From Symbiodinium natans (taxonomy: Eukaryota; Sar; Dinophyceae; Suessiales; Symbiodiniaceae), in assembly GCA_905221605.1 (NCBI GenBank), contig CAJNDS010000324.1, positions 262,501 to 322,382 of the forward strand: a stretch of 59,882 nucleotides of DNA, given 5' to 3'. The notes under the pieces are model-generated. The model saw nothing but the letters and a program-made list of their open reading frames with translations, was not told where the DNA came from and did no database searches. Below are positions 11,186 through 21,631 of the stretch, one piece after another; position 1 is the stretch's first letter, and every line of letters begins with the position of its first letter. The translations under genes and the position numbers were made by a program.

Positions 11186-11214
11186 GCAAGCCTAAGTCCG
11201 CCGCGCTTGTGCAG
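11186..11214 (+). CDS. Candidate short exon
   Basis: After CCAG|GC the frame reads KPKSAALVQ and ends CAG|GTTGAT. CCCTAAA lies on the left and TTTAGGG (11240-11480) on the right. Ends in phase 0, matching 11873. Weak alone because of its length. Confidence 0.35.
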
Positions 11215-11539
11215 GTTGATGCCGACGATGCGACCTGCAAGCATGCAACGGGTTTAGGGTTTCGGGTTTAGGGTTTAGGCCGCTTCAGGGTTTAGGGTTT
11301 AGGCCGCTTCAGGGTTTAGGGTTTAGGGCTTAGGGTTGAGGCTTTAGGGGTTTAGAGGTTTAGGGGTTAGGGGTTTAGGGTTTAAGGTTTAGGGCTTAGG
11401 GTTAGGGGAGTTTAGGGGAGTTTAGGGAGTTTAGGAGTTTAGGGAGTTTAGGGAGTTTTGGGTGTTTAGGGAGTTCAGGGTTTACTTTGGTAGCCGAGTG
11501 GCACCCCTTCTTCGCTCTTTTTTTGTGTTTGGGGTTCCT

Positions 11540-11860
11540 AATCCCTAAACCCTATACCCTAAACCCCTAAACCCTAAACCCTAAACCCTAAAACCCTAAA
11601 CCCTAAAAACCCTAAAAACCCTAAAAACCCTAAAACCCTAAAACCCTAAAACCCTAAAACCCTAAAACCCTAAAACCCTAAAGGCCTAAAACCCTAAAAC
11701 CCTAAACCCTAAAACCCTAAAACCCTAAAACCCTAAAACCCTAAAACCCTAAAACCCTAAAACCCTAAAACCCTAAAACCCTAAAACCCTAAAACCCTCA
11801 AACCCTCAAACCCTCAAACCCTCAAACCCTCAAACCCTCAACCCTAAACCCTAAACCCCC
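11540..11860. repeat. CCCTAAAA octamer array
   Basis: Mostly CCCTAAAA octamers with CCCTAAAAA and, at the right end, CCCTCAAA variants. It directly precedes the candidate exon at 11873. Confidence 0.9.
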
Positions 11861-11872
11861 CTAAATCTCGAG

Positions 11873-11937
11873 GTCATTCACTTCCGCCTCCTGGAGAAGA
11901 ACTTTGGCGATCTCCGAGCCCCGACCTTTTGCCAGGG
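11873..11937 (+). CDS. Candidate exon of 21 codons, unidentified gene
   Basis: After CTCGAG|GT the frame reads VIHFRLLEKNFGDLRAPTF and then CQ, ending at a possible GC donor (GG|GCTGAT). CCCTAAA-type array on the left, TTTAGGG (11960-12030) on the right. It reads like a genuine protein segment but I cannot name it. Downstream to 13.4 kb are degenerate TTTAGGG runs (12.0-12.35 kb), a unique stretch at 12470-12900 open on the minus strand but without recognisable product, and CCCTAAA at 13180-13310. Confidence 0.45.
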
Positions 11938-13449
11938 GCTGATGAACCAGAAGGCTTAAACAGGTTTAGGGTTTAGGGTTTAGGTTTAGGGTTTAGGGTT
12001 TAGGATTTAGGGTTTAGGGTTTAGGGGGTGTTTGGGGTTTCAGTCTGCAGCTGGGGACTGGAGGCTTTGAGGCTTTGTGGTTTTAGGGCTGGTAAGTGTT
12101 CAGGTAAGAGTTCAGGGATTTTTCAGGGTTTAAGTAGGAGTCAAAGGTCTAGGGGTTTGGGTTCTGGAGTTTAGTTTAGGGGTTTTGGGGGTTGATGGCT
12201 TCAAGTCTAAGGGGGTTTAGGGTTTGGGGCTTAGGGGGTTGCAGGGATTTCGAGGCTTCGTTTTAGGGTTAAGTTTTACCGAAACAGGACCTTGGGGTTT
12301 GGGTTTCAGGGCAGGGCTGTGTTTTGGTTCTTTTTGAGGCTTTGTAGGGATTCAAGGATTTAGCGAGCTTGCGCTTAGGGGCTTCTACTGTAGCATGACC
12401 CTAAAGCCCCCAAACCATGGAAGCTTCCAACCCTAAATCCAAAAAATCCAGACCCCTAAGCCGCAATCTCGGTCCTACCAGCGTTGGTTCCGCAGCATCG
12501 CCGCGCCCCTAAAAAGCGGAGCCTGATGTCTCAACACACGGCTGCGGAGCGAAGCCCTTAAGCAAGGCCCGTAGCCCCATGGCTGTATCCCCCCAGCTTC
12601 AACCTCATCTTCCTCCGGTGCAGATGCTCGGAACTCATCGTGTTTAGGGTATACGCCACATCGCAGAACACAACATGTTGGCCATATCTCCGCTGCGCGC
12701 TGGGCAGTCGGCTGTTGCGGAGAGAAGGACGACCCGAGCTGATCATGAAAGTCTTGAGGGCCTAGGGCCCTAAGCCCGAAGCCCTCAACTTCTACCTGGG
12801 GCCTGACAAGGGGCCCTGATTTCGCAAGATTACCTTTAGGGATTAGTTTAGGTGTTGGGATGTATTTCAGGAAGTCTTCATGTGAGACCCATACGCCCGA
12901 CATTCGAGGAATGTATAGGCTTCGGGTTTGAGGTTTTGGTTTCAGGGCGTGCTGGACCACAACCCCCAAACCATAGTTGCCTAAATCCCAAAACCGATAA
13001 AAGCACCCCTCAAACCCTAAAGCCCTAAATCCCTGAACGCCAAACCCCAAAAGTGTCCTAAAGCCGCAAAGGCCCCCAAAAGCCCTAAAAACACAGATCC
13101 TAAACCCGAAACCCTAAACCCCAAAAGCCCTATACCCTCTACCCTAAACCCCAGAACCCCAAAAGCCCTAAACCTTAATCCTCAAACCCTAAACCCTAAA
13201 CCCTAAACCCCAAACCCTAAACCCTAAACCCTAAACCCTAAACCCCAAACCCTAAACCCTAAACCCTAAACCCTAAACCCCAAACCCCAAACCCCAAAAG
13301 CCCTGAACCCCAAAGATGAAGCCCGGAGGACCCCTCTTCGACCTGGCGTCGCGCCGCCGGCACCGGCTGAGGGCCACCGGACCGCCGTGGCACCTTTGGC
13401 TTGGTTGAAAGGGTTTAGGGTTTAGGGTTTAGGGTTTAGGGTGTGCCAA

Positions 13450-14370
13450 GCCTGACGCGCGGCTGCTTGTTGCCCGCCCGACCCTCCCGGTGTTCGTTGT
13501 GTAATCAATTTTTCTTTTTTTCTTGTTCTCACCCCCTTCTCTAAATTACAATCACGTCGCGCGGAAGTTGAGTTGTAGCCGAAGGATGCAACTTAACTTG
13601 CACGCAGATGTTTAAGAAAAAAGTTATTGGAGAAACCTGAGGGAAGTTTTCCTCCGAACGGCCGCCGCCAGAATAATAGCACGAGGTTATTGATGAGGTG
13701 ACACGGTCCAGATTACGCGAGACAACGATCGGAGCAGAGACAGAGTCCGGGTTGCGCGTGAAACTACCTGGGTGCCGCCAGAATAGCAGAACATCGGTTG
13801 GAGCAACCCGAGCAGAGAGCTGGGGTCCAGGTTTCACATGAAACCATGTGGCTGCCGCAAAAACAAAAGATTGTGGGCCCAGATTGTTTCTCTCGGACCA
13901 GGGTCCGGGTTTTACGCGAGACTACCTGGCTGCCGCCAGCAAAACGTCGCTTCCTCTCAGAAGAGACCAGCGTGCATGCTCTTGATCCGTGGACAAAACA
14001 AAGCCTCCTCTCAGAAGAGAGACAACACGCACGCTCTTGATCCGTGGAAACTACCGGCTGCCCTGCAGGCTGACAAGGCATGGAAGAACCTTCGAAAGAA
14101 TGGGTCTGGGAGAAACCCGAAAAGGTCGAATGACATAGGACGCCGTGTCCAGTCTGCCGAACCGCGGAGTACCAGGGTCCAGATTTTGCGGGGGGGTCCC
14201 TGGCTGCCGCCAGAAGACTGTGGTTTCAAGGAGAAGTGTCAGAATTTTGGCTCTAGGGAGAAAACCCTAAAAGTAGCAATGTCGGAAAAGCTCAGAAATG
14301 GTCCGGGAGAAGCCCGAACAGTCTGAGAAAATGCTCAGGACTGGTCCGGGAGAAACCCGAAAAGGCTCGC
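13450..14370. repeat. Degenerate tandem repeats (GGCTGCCGCCAG and GGGAGAAACCCGAAAAGG motifs)
   Basis: The phrase ACTACCTGGCTGCCGCCAG recurs with variation near 13765, 13845, 13920 and 14200, each time preceded by GGTCC(G/A)GGTTTTACGCGAGA-like sequence. CTCTCAGAAGAGA...GCTCTTGATCCGTGG occurs twice (about 13955 and 14010). GGTC(C/T)GGGAGAAACCCGAAAAGG recurs near 14105, 14305 and 14345. The open frames here are repeat-derived and I do not call a gene. Confidence 0.7.
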
Positions 14371-14374
14371 CCGT

Positions 14375-16060
14375 ACTAAAAAATTGCAGGAAACGAGAGC
14401 CCACGCAGAACCGTCAATTTCAGTACTAAAAAATCGCATTTTTAACTGGGACCGTGCCGATCCTGGGGTCCCCCTCATTTGGGGTGGTTTTGGAGGCAAA
14501 CTTCCCCTCTCAAGGGGGGGTCGGAGTTTTGAGCAAGGGGGGGTCTCCGAATACTAAATTGCTTTGAAAATGGAAAAATACGACCCCCCCCTTGACCAAA
14601 ATTAGGCCGTGAAAAGGTCGCCGGGGCGGCCCTTGATCAGAATTGAGGGTTAAAAACCCTGAAACATCCTGAAAAACATTGAAAAACCTTCAAAAGCATT
14701 GAAAAATTCGGAAAAACCTTGAAGAAGCCTGAAAAACTTGAAATCCTAGTGAAGGCTCGGTCTTGGCCAAAAATCCAGAAAACGAGAGCCCGCCCAGAAC
14801 CGTCGATTTCAATACCAAAAAATCGCATTTTTTAACTGGGGCCCGGGCCGATCCTGGGGTCCCCCTCATTTGGGGTGTTTTTGGAGGCAAACTTTCCCTC
14901 TCAAGGGGGGGTCGGAGTTTTGAGCAAGGGGGGCCTCCGAATATTAACCGTCGATTTCAGTACTAAAAAATCGCATTTTTAACTGGCCCGGGCCGATCCT
15001 GGGGTCCCCCTCATTTGGGGTGGTTTTGGAAGCAAACTTTCCCTCTCAAGGGGGGGTCGGAGTTTTGAGCAAGGGGGGTCTCCGAATACTAAATTGCTTC
15101 GAAAATGGAAAAATACGACCCCCCCTTGACCAAAATTAGGCCGTGAAAAGGTCGCGGGTGTCCGGTGACCCTTTGGAAGTCCCTAAAAGGCTCCCAAGCA
15201 GCTTGAAAAGCTTTCGAAGGAGCTCTGGGGACCTTCAAAAAGCAGTGGGAAGCTTCCTCGAATTAGGATTTAGGATCCAAACCGGTGAAGGCTCGGTTTG
15301 GTCCAAAAATCCAGAAAACCAGAGCCCACCCAGAACCGTCGATTTCAGTACTAAAAAATCGCATTTTTAACTGGGACCCGGGCCGATCCTGGGGTCCCCC
15401 TCATTTGCGGTGTTTTTGGAAGCAAATTTTCCCTCTCAAGGGGGGGTCGGAGTTTTGAGCAAGGGGGGTCTCCGAATACTAAATTGCTTCGAAAATGGAA
15501 AAATACGACCCACCCTTGACCAAAATTAGGCTGTGAAAAGGTCGCGGGTGTCCGGTGACCCTTTGGAAGTCCCTAAAAGGCTCCCAAGCAGCTTGAAAAG
15601 CTTTCGAAGGAGCTCTGGGGACCTTCAAAAGCAGTGGGAGGCTTCCGGGAGGCTTGTAGGCTCGAACTAGGATTTAGGATCCAAACCGGTGAAGGCTCGG
15701 TTTGGTCCAAAAATCCAGAAAACCAGAGCCCACCCAGAACCGTCGATTTCAGTACTAAAAAATCGCATTTTTACCTGGGACCCGGGCCGATCCTGGGGTC
15801 CCCCTCGTGTGGGGTGTTTTTGGAAGCAAACTTTCCCTCTCAAGGGGGGGTCGGAGTTTTGAGCAAGGGGGGTTTCCGAATACCAAATTGCTTTGAAAAT
15901 GGAAAAATACGACCCCCCCTTGACCAAAATTAGGCTGTGAAAAGGTCGCGGGGGTCCGGGTGACCCTTGGGAGCCCCTAAAAGGCTCCGAAGCAGCTTGA
16001 AAAGCTCTCGAAGAGGCTCTGGGTGCTTCAAAAAACCGGGAAGCTTGTAGGCTCGAATTT
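14375..16060. repeat. Tandem array of a ~390-bp unit, five copies
   Basis: The landmark CCGTCGATTTCAGTAC followed by TAAAAAATCGCAT occurs at about 14411, 14800, 14948, 15337 and 15739. The spacings are about 389, 148, 389 and 402 bp, so one copy carries an internal deletion of ~240 bp. Each unit also contains CAAGGGGGGGTCGGAG and TGGAAAAATACGACCCCCCC segments. Open frames across it (for example 15634-15933) repeat from unit to unit and look incidental. It is not telomere-related. Confidence 0.9.
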
Positions 16061-16143
16061 AGGATTTGGGATTTCATGCCGGGTATGGGGTTGAAGTTTA
16101 CAGGTCTGACCTTTATTAGTCCCATCAGGGGGGCCTTGCCGAG

Positions 16144-16209
16144 GAGGAGAGGCTGCAGAGGCTTCACCCTCTGCAGTGGTGTGTCTTGACGGCTCCTGAT
16201 CGTCGCGAG
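16144..16209 (+). CDS. Candidate exon of 22 codons, unidentified gene
   Basis: After GCCGAG|GA the frame reads EERLQRLHPLQWCVLTAPDR and then RE, ending at a possible GC donor (GAG|GCCGCT). Good amino-acid balance and phase 0 at both ends. Degenerate TTTAGGG/TTTTAAGGG sequence follows to about 16700. Product not recognised. Confidence 0.45.
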
Positions 16210-16851
16210 GCCGCTTCGCGACTAGGTCGCGCTCGCGGCCAAGACTTTAGGGTTTAGGGCTCAAGGATTTCGAACGGTCTTTAAGGGTTTAGGGGGTTTA
16301 GGGGGTTTAAAGGTTGCAGGGTTTAGGGTTTGAGGGTTGTTAAGGGTTTTCTAAGGGTGTTTAGGGGTTTTTAAGGCTTTTTAGGAGGGTTTTAAGGGTT
16401 TTAAGGATATTTCTAAGGGCTTTTAGGGTTGGTGTTGGGTTTAAGGGCTGTAGGATTCTTAAGCGTTTTTTGAGGGTTTTAAGGGTTGTTAAGGGTTTTA
16501 AGGGTTTTGAGGGTTTTAAGGCTTTGAATGGCGTTTGTGGGTCTTAAGGGTTTATGGCTTTGTTTAAGGGGTTACAGGGTTTATAGAGTTTTAAGGGTTT
16601 AGGGGGTGCATAGGGTTTATAGGGTTTTTAGGGTTTATAGGCTTGACAGGCTTTATTGGGTTTATAAGGGTCTAGGGTTCAGTGTTTGATTTAGGGCCTT
16701 CGTGGCATAAACCCCTAAACCCAAAGCCCTCCTTATTCAGTCCGTTTTAGGGGCTAACCCTAAACCCTAAACCCTAAACCCTACCTACACCCTGCACCCT
16801 ACACCCTAAACCCTAAACCCGAAACCCTCAACCCTAAACCCTAACTGAGAG

Positions 16852-16887
16852 GCACCTTGCAAGATCGCTTTAGGCTGCAGTTCCCAG
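16852..16887 (+). CDS. Candidate short exon
   Basis: After GAGAG|GC the frame reads TLQDRFRLQFP and ends at a GC donor (G|GCCTGT). It is preceded by CCCTAAA repeats and followed by another CCCTAAA array (16917-17015). Confidence 0.35.
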
Positions 16888-17282
16888 GCCTGTGTGGCAC
16901 TTTTGTGACACCCTACGCCCTAAACCCGAAACCCGAAACCCGAAACCCTAAACCCTAAACCCTAAACCCTAAACCCTAAACCCTAAACCCTAAACCCTAA
17001 ACCCTAAACCCTAAATTAAGAGCCTCCGGCTCAAGTCGCCGACCCCGCTGGAGCATAGTTGAAAGGTTTAAACGCGTTCATTAGGTCAAAGGATGCCAAA
17101 GGGGGGGGGTGTTTTTTCCCAAAGGGCCCCTATGTCCTGTGCGAAACTGCCTATGGTCCGTGAGTTTATGCCGTGTGGGTGGCCTGGCCCTCCATGGAAA
17201 AGCTGCCCGGGGACCCCCCCTACCCCCCGTAAGGAAAAGAGGGAGGTTTTCACCTCCTTTTCCCATCCAACACGCCGCCAGG

Positions 17283-17382
17283 NNNNNNNNNNNNNNNNNN
17301 NNNNNNNNNNNNNNNNNNNNNNNNNNNNNNNNNNNNNNNNNNNNNNNNNNNNNNNNNNNNNNNNNNNNNNNNNNNNNNNNNN
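17283..17382. other. Assembly gap (100 N)
   Basis: Exactly 100 Ns, typical of a scaffold gap of unknown size. Any frame drawn across it is not meaningful, and sequence left and right of it may not be adjacent in the genome. Confidence 0.99.
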
Positions 17383-18122
17383 GTGATGTGCCTGCAGATT
17401 TGGGACCAGTTTTGGCAGTCGTAGCTGGCGGATATCATACTTGCGCTGTGCAGGCAGATGGTCGGCTCATCTGTTTTGGAAACAATGGACGTTGGATTGG
17501 GCGTTGTGATGTGCCCGCAGATTTGAGATCAGTTTTGGCAGTCTCAGCTGGCGGATATCATACTTGTGCAGTGCGGTCAGATGGTCAGCTCATCTGTTTT
17601 GGAAAGAATGAAGATCGGCAGTGTGATGTGCCCGCAGATTTGGGACCAGTTTCGGCAGTCTCAGCTGGCGTTGAGCATACTTGTGCAGTGCGGTCAGATG
17701 GTGGTCTGATCTGTTTTGGAGACAACAAATTTGGGCAGTGTGATGTGCCCGCAGATTTGGGACCAGTTTTGGCAGTCTCAGCTGGCGGATATCATACTTG
17801 CGCTGTGCAGGCAGATGGTCGGCTCATCTGTTTTGGAAACAATGGACATGGGCTCTGTGATGTGCCCGCAAATATGGGACCAGTTTTGGCAGTCTCAGCT
17901 GGTGAGTCTCATACTTGTGCAGTGCGGTCAGATGGTGGTCTGAGTTGTTTTGGAGACAACAAATTTGGGCAGTGTGATGTGCCCGCAGATTTGGGACCAG
18001 TTTTGGCAGTCTCAGCTGGCGTTTATCATACTTGTGCAGTGCGGTCAGATGGTCAGCTCATCTGTTTTGGAGGGAATGAAGATCGGCAGTGTGATGTGCC
18101 CGCAGATTTGGGACCAGTTTGA
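17383..18122 (+). pseudogene. RCC1-type repeat protein fragment (seven 117-bp units, truncated)
   Basis: Tandem units begin at 17383, 17506, 17623, 17740, 17857, 17974 and 18091. Spacing is 117 bp (39 codons), except the first at 123 bp. Each encodes a unit of the form CDVPADLGPVLAVSAG, then HTCAVRSDGQLICFG. This is the RCC1/HERC-like beta-propeller blade pattern, with conserved CFG and the HTCAV/DG turn. The frame begins at the assembly gap, so the start is missing. In the seventh unit a deletion produces a stop (18120-18122), and repeat-like sequence continues out of frame to about 18174, where a telomere-like array starts. Units are nearly identical, implying recent amplification. RCC1 repeats usually mediate protein binding (for example Ran exchange or HERC ligases); which role applies here cannot be judged from the fragment. 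Confidence 0.75.
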
Positions 18123-18173
18123 GAGTCGCAGCTGGGATGGTCATGCTTGTGAAGTGTGTGCAGATGGTCGGCT

Positions 18174-18341
18174 CACCCTAAACCCTAAACCCTAAACCCT
18201 AAACCCTAAACCCTAAACCCTAAACCCTAAACCCTAAACCCTAAACCCTAAACCCTAAACCCTAAACCCTAAACCCTAAACCCTAAACCCTAAACCCTAA
18301 ACCCTAAACCCTAAACCCTAAACCCTAAACCCTAAACCCTT
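18174..18341. repeat. CCCTAAA array adjoining the RCC1 fragment
   Basis: About 24 perfect CCCTAAA units begin within a few bases of the degraded RCC1 repeat, giving the appearance of a gene broken off and joined to telomere sequence. Confidence 0.95.
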
Positions 18342-18599
18342 GACCATGCAGAAAAGAGTGCTAAGGTGCCAGCCTCGCTGTGGGGTTGTTCGATGTTCAG
18401 CCAGTTTGAGGGTTTAGGGTTTAGGTTATTTCAGGCAATGGCCTCTTTATGAAGGGGTAACTGTCAAAATGGCCCGCAACAGAAACAGATTTGGGAAGAG
18501 ATTCCGTAAATATTTTTAGGGTTCAGGAAATTGGGACCCCCGCAGGCCCGTGACAGAAACAGATTTGGGAAGAGATTCCGTAAATATTTTCAGGGTTCA

Positions 18600-19180
18600 G
18601 GGTTTAGGAACCCGGCCAAAGCTGAAAGAGGCCACCTGCCACAACCACCCCCCCAAGCGCATGTTTGAGTAGGGGCCAAAGCTGAAAGAGGCCACCTGCC
18701 ACAAGTGGGCTTTCGCCCACAGTCCTGTACCTAAAGAGGCCACCCCCCCTGAATGTCCAAAGCACATGTTTGAGTAGGGGGGGCCAAAGCTGAAAGAGGC
18801 CACCTGCCACAAGTGGGCTTTCGCCCACAGTCCTGTAACTAAAGAGACCACCCCCCTGGCCTCTTTATGAAGGGGTGCCTGTCAAAATGGCCCGTAACAG
18901 TAACAGATTAGGGAAGAGATTTGGGAAGAGATTCCGAAAATATGTTGTTTTTGAGTGTGGACATTGAAGAGGGCTGGCCTCTTTAGCTACAGGGCTTTGG
19001 GCAAAACCCAGCTGTGGCGGGTGGCCTCTTTCAGTTTTGGCCCCTTTTGTTCAAATACATGTTTTGGACATTCAAGGGGGGTGGCCTGTTTAGCTACATG
19101 ACTTTGGGCGAAAGCCCAGTTGTGGCGGGTGGCCTCTTTCAGCTTTGGCCCCTTTTGCTCAAATATGTGTTTTGGACATT
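18600..19180. repeat. Inverted duplication with GTGGGCTTTCGCCCAC hairpins
   Basis: Two to three tandem copies of a ~110-bp unit (GGCCAAAGCTGAAAGAGGCC ... CACATGTTTGAGTA) run at 18612-18855. The reverse complement of the same unit occurs twice at about 18960-19180. Each unit carries a short hairpin (GTGGGC TTT CGCCCAC or a variant). The arrangement is a large imperfect palindrome centred near 18.9 kb. Confidence 0.8.
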
Positions 19181-19515
19181 GAGGCCGGGCGACACATTTC
19201 CTAAAGTAGCTAGTGTCGTGTTAGTGACCAAAGCCGGGCGACACTTTTTTTCCTAAATTAGTTAGTAGTTTTTGAGACCAAAACCGGGCGACACATTTCC
19301 TAAACTAGTTCGTCGTTTTAGTGACCAAAACCGGGCGACACATGTCCTAAAGTAGTTAGTCGTTTTGGTGACCAAAACCGGGCGTCACATGTCCTAAAGT
19401 AGTTAGTCGCTTTAGTGACCAAAGCTGGGCGACACATTTCCTAAAGTAGTTAGTCGTTTTAGTGACCAAAGCCGGGCGAAAATTTTCTTAAACTACTTAG
19501 TCGTTTTAGTGACGA
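19181..19515. repeat. Seven-copy ~47-bp tandem repeat
   Basis: Units of the form CCGGGCGACACATTTCCTAA followed by AGTAGTTAGTCGTTTTAGTG and ACCAAA repeat seven times with 47-52 bp spacing and scattered substitutions. Non-coding as far as I can see. Confidence 0.9.
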
Positions 19516-19734
19516 TGTTTCACCTCTTGTCTATTGTTGCTAAGCGAAAAAATGCTTTTACAAAAAAACAAGAAAGCTGAAAACAACTACAAAACCCTAG
19601 ACAAGGTAGTCTTTCAACTTTTTGGCCACCCCTATATATGGTTGTGCGCTGTGCGTTCCGCCCCCCCCCCCAGGTAAGGTATCCCACCCTCCCATGGTCT
19701 ACAGTCTACCCTAAACCAAGCCTCAACCCTAAAC

Positions 19735-20245
19735 CCTAAACCCTTGTATAACCCTAAACCCTAAACCCTAAACCCTAAACCCTAAACCCTAAACCCTAAA
19801 CCCTACACCCTACACCCTAAACCCTAAACCCCTAAACCCCTAAACCCTAAGCCCTAAACCGTAAACCCTAAACCCTAAACCCTAACCCCTAAACCCTAGG
19901 CGGGGGGGGGTCCCGTGGTGGTGGTGGTGGTCCCGTGGTGGTGGTGGTCCTGTGGTGGTGGTCCGTGGTGGTGGTCCGTGGTGGTGGTCTGTGGTGGCCG
20001 TGGTGGTGGTCTGTGGTGGCCGTGGTGGTGGGGAGGGGGGGCGGGGGGCGGGGGGCCGCCGGGGCGCAACCATACATAGGCCGTGCAAGAAACTCAAGGA
20101 CACGGTTGAGGGTTTGGGGGTTTAGGGTTTTGGGGTTTCACAGGGTTCGGGCCAAAGCCCGACACAAAACACCCTAACCCCCAAAACCTTAAGGGTTTCG
20201 GATTTAGGTTTAGTTTAGGGTTTAGGCTGGGTGTTTTAGGGTTTG
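19735..20245. repeat. CCCTAAA array and GTGGTGGTCC minisatellite
   Basis: A CCCTAAA array (19735-19900) is followed by a GTGGTGGTGGTCC-type minisatellite (about 19911-20045), then degenerate TTTAGGG sequence into which the Copia element is inserted at 20245/20246. Histidine/proline-rich minus-strand frames here come from the minisatellite. Confidence 0.85.
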
Positions 20246-20557
20246 TGCTGGTGAGAACCAGCAGGCTGAGAGGTGGAAATGAGTGGAGTGGCCTGTTCCC
20301 TCAAATCAACATTCCCAGCCATGGCCCTCACAAAGTGCGGAGCTACTATTTTCACAGAGAGCGAAAGCAACAGGACAAAGAAAGGACATGAAGTTTGTTG
20401 ACTACTGCGCTATAGGCTACGGCACCTAAAGAGTGATACTGTACAAGTGTCTGAAAATGTTGCATGCTCATGACCCTACTGTGCTTGGGCCTACGAGCAA
20501 CAAGGAAAACAAGTGAACAACCTACCTGAAGGACCTGCAAAGGAAGTGCGTTCAACA
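20246..20557 (-). repeat. Copia 3' LTR (left)
   Basis: 312 bp, TG...CA, seemingly identical to the right LTR. It is preceded by the target-site copy GTTTG at 20241-20245. Confidence 0.95.
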
Positions 20558-20567
20558 CTCCTCCTTC
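20558..20567 (-). promoter_or_regulatory. Copia polypurine tract
   Basis: On the minus strand AAGGAGGAGT lies directly upstream of the 3' LTR, the expected place for the primer of plus-strand DNA synthesis. Confidence 0.65.
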
Positions 20568-20596
20568 GCGGCCTCGCCAGGGGACAGCGACCTACC

Positions 20597-21445
20597 TTTA
20601 TGATGCCCGATAGCTTATAAGACAGGGACCCCTCAAGTTCGCCAAAACATCGCCGCCAAAATCGCCGAACAATCGGCCAAAAAAGCCTTGGGTTTTGGAG
20701 ACATCAGAAGGTTCTTTTTTTCAGATTCTGGGGAAATCAAAACAAATTTGCTTTGATTTCAGAGAAATCAAAACGAACTTGCTTTGTTTTCGGAGAAATC
20801 AAAACAAACTAGAAGTTAATTCGGAGCTTCCGACCTGGGGATGCATTTTGGGCCAGGACGATCAAAGCATGCTGGCGTGATTGTGGTCGATTTTTGGTTG
20901 ATTTTTGGTCGATGTCTTGATTGATTTTTTGATCGATTTTGAGATTGCAAAAACTTTCCGGTATAAGAATTTCCCCTTATAACAGCAATCCCGAGATCGA
21001 CAAAAAATCGAAAATCATTCGGAAAAAATCGCCGCAAAATCGAAAACATCTGCGAATTCGATTTTCAGAAAATCGAAATAAAATCGTTCGGGCCAAGAAA
21101 TCGAAAAACATCGGTGAATTCGATTTTCAGAAAATCGAAATAAAATCGGTCGTGCCAAGAAATCGAAAAAACATCGGTGGATTCGATTCTCAGAAAATCG
21201 AAATAAATCGATCGGGCCAAGAAATCGGGAAAAATCGGCCAATTCGATTTTCAGAAAAACGATCGGACTGAGAAATCGAAGAAAAATGTTATTATGTATT
21301 TTGTTGGATTCGGGGCACATCAGGCTGTTTAGGTTCGATTTTTGATTTGATATTTTCGCGATTCTTTTTCGATCTTTTTTCGATTTTTTAACTTTTTGCT
21401 GGTTTTGCAAGATTCCTGTCTTATAAGGCTATCGGGCATCATAAA
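20597..21445. mobile_element. Nested non-autonomous TIR element, 849 bp
   Basis: The left end TTTATGATGCCCGATAGC is perfectly matched by the inverted right end (21428-21445). The similarity continues inward through TTATAAGACAGG with a single-base indel, making a ~31-bp TIR. CCTACC flanks both sides (20591-20596 and 21446-21451); shared neighbouring bases leave the target duplication at 6-8 bp. Inside are three ~30-bp GAAATCAAAACAAA... units (about 20725-20815) and four ~62-bp units containing CAGAAAATCGAAATAAA (about 21054-21285). No transposase frame is present. An 8-bp duplication would suit hAT-like mobilisation, but the superfamily is not decided. Confidence 0.85.
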
Positions 21446-21631
21446 CCTACCTTACTCCTACTTCTGCGCAGGTCCTGCCCGCCAGGGTGGAGAGTGTCCC
21501 CTACCCTAAGGCGCTCAGAAAGAGATGCGTACGAGCATCTCTGCAAACTGCAAGTTGCAGTGCAAAAGAGGAAAAACTTGGCATGAATGCGCGATGCGAT
21601 GCACATCCTGCCCGTCAGGGCGGAGTAGTAC

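Noticed and set aside
15634-16167. Open frames on both strands in the 390-bp array
   Set aside because: They recur with the repeat unit in whichever frame is open and show no domain; not called as genes.
19882-20103. His/Pro-rich minus-strand protein
   Set aside because: Arises from the GTGGTGGTCC minisatellite.
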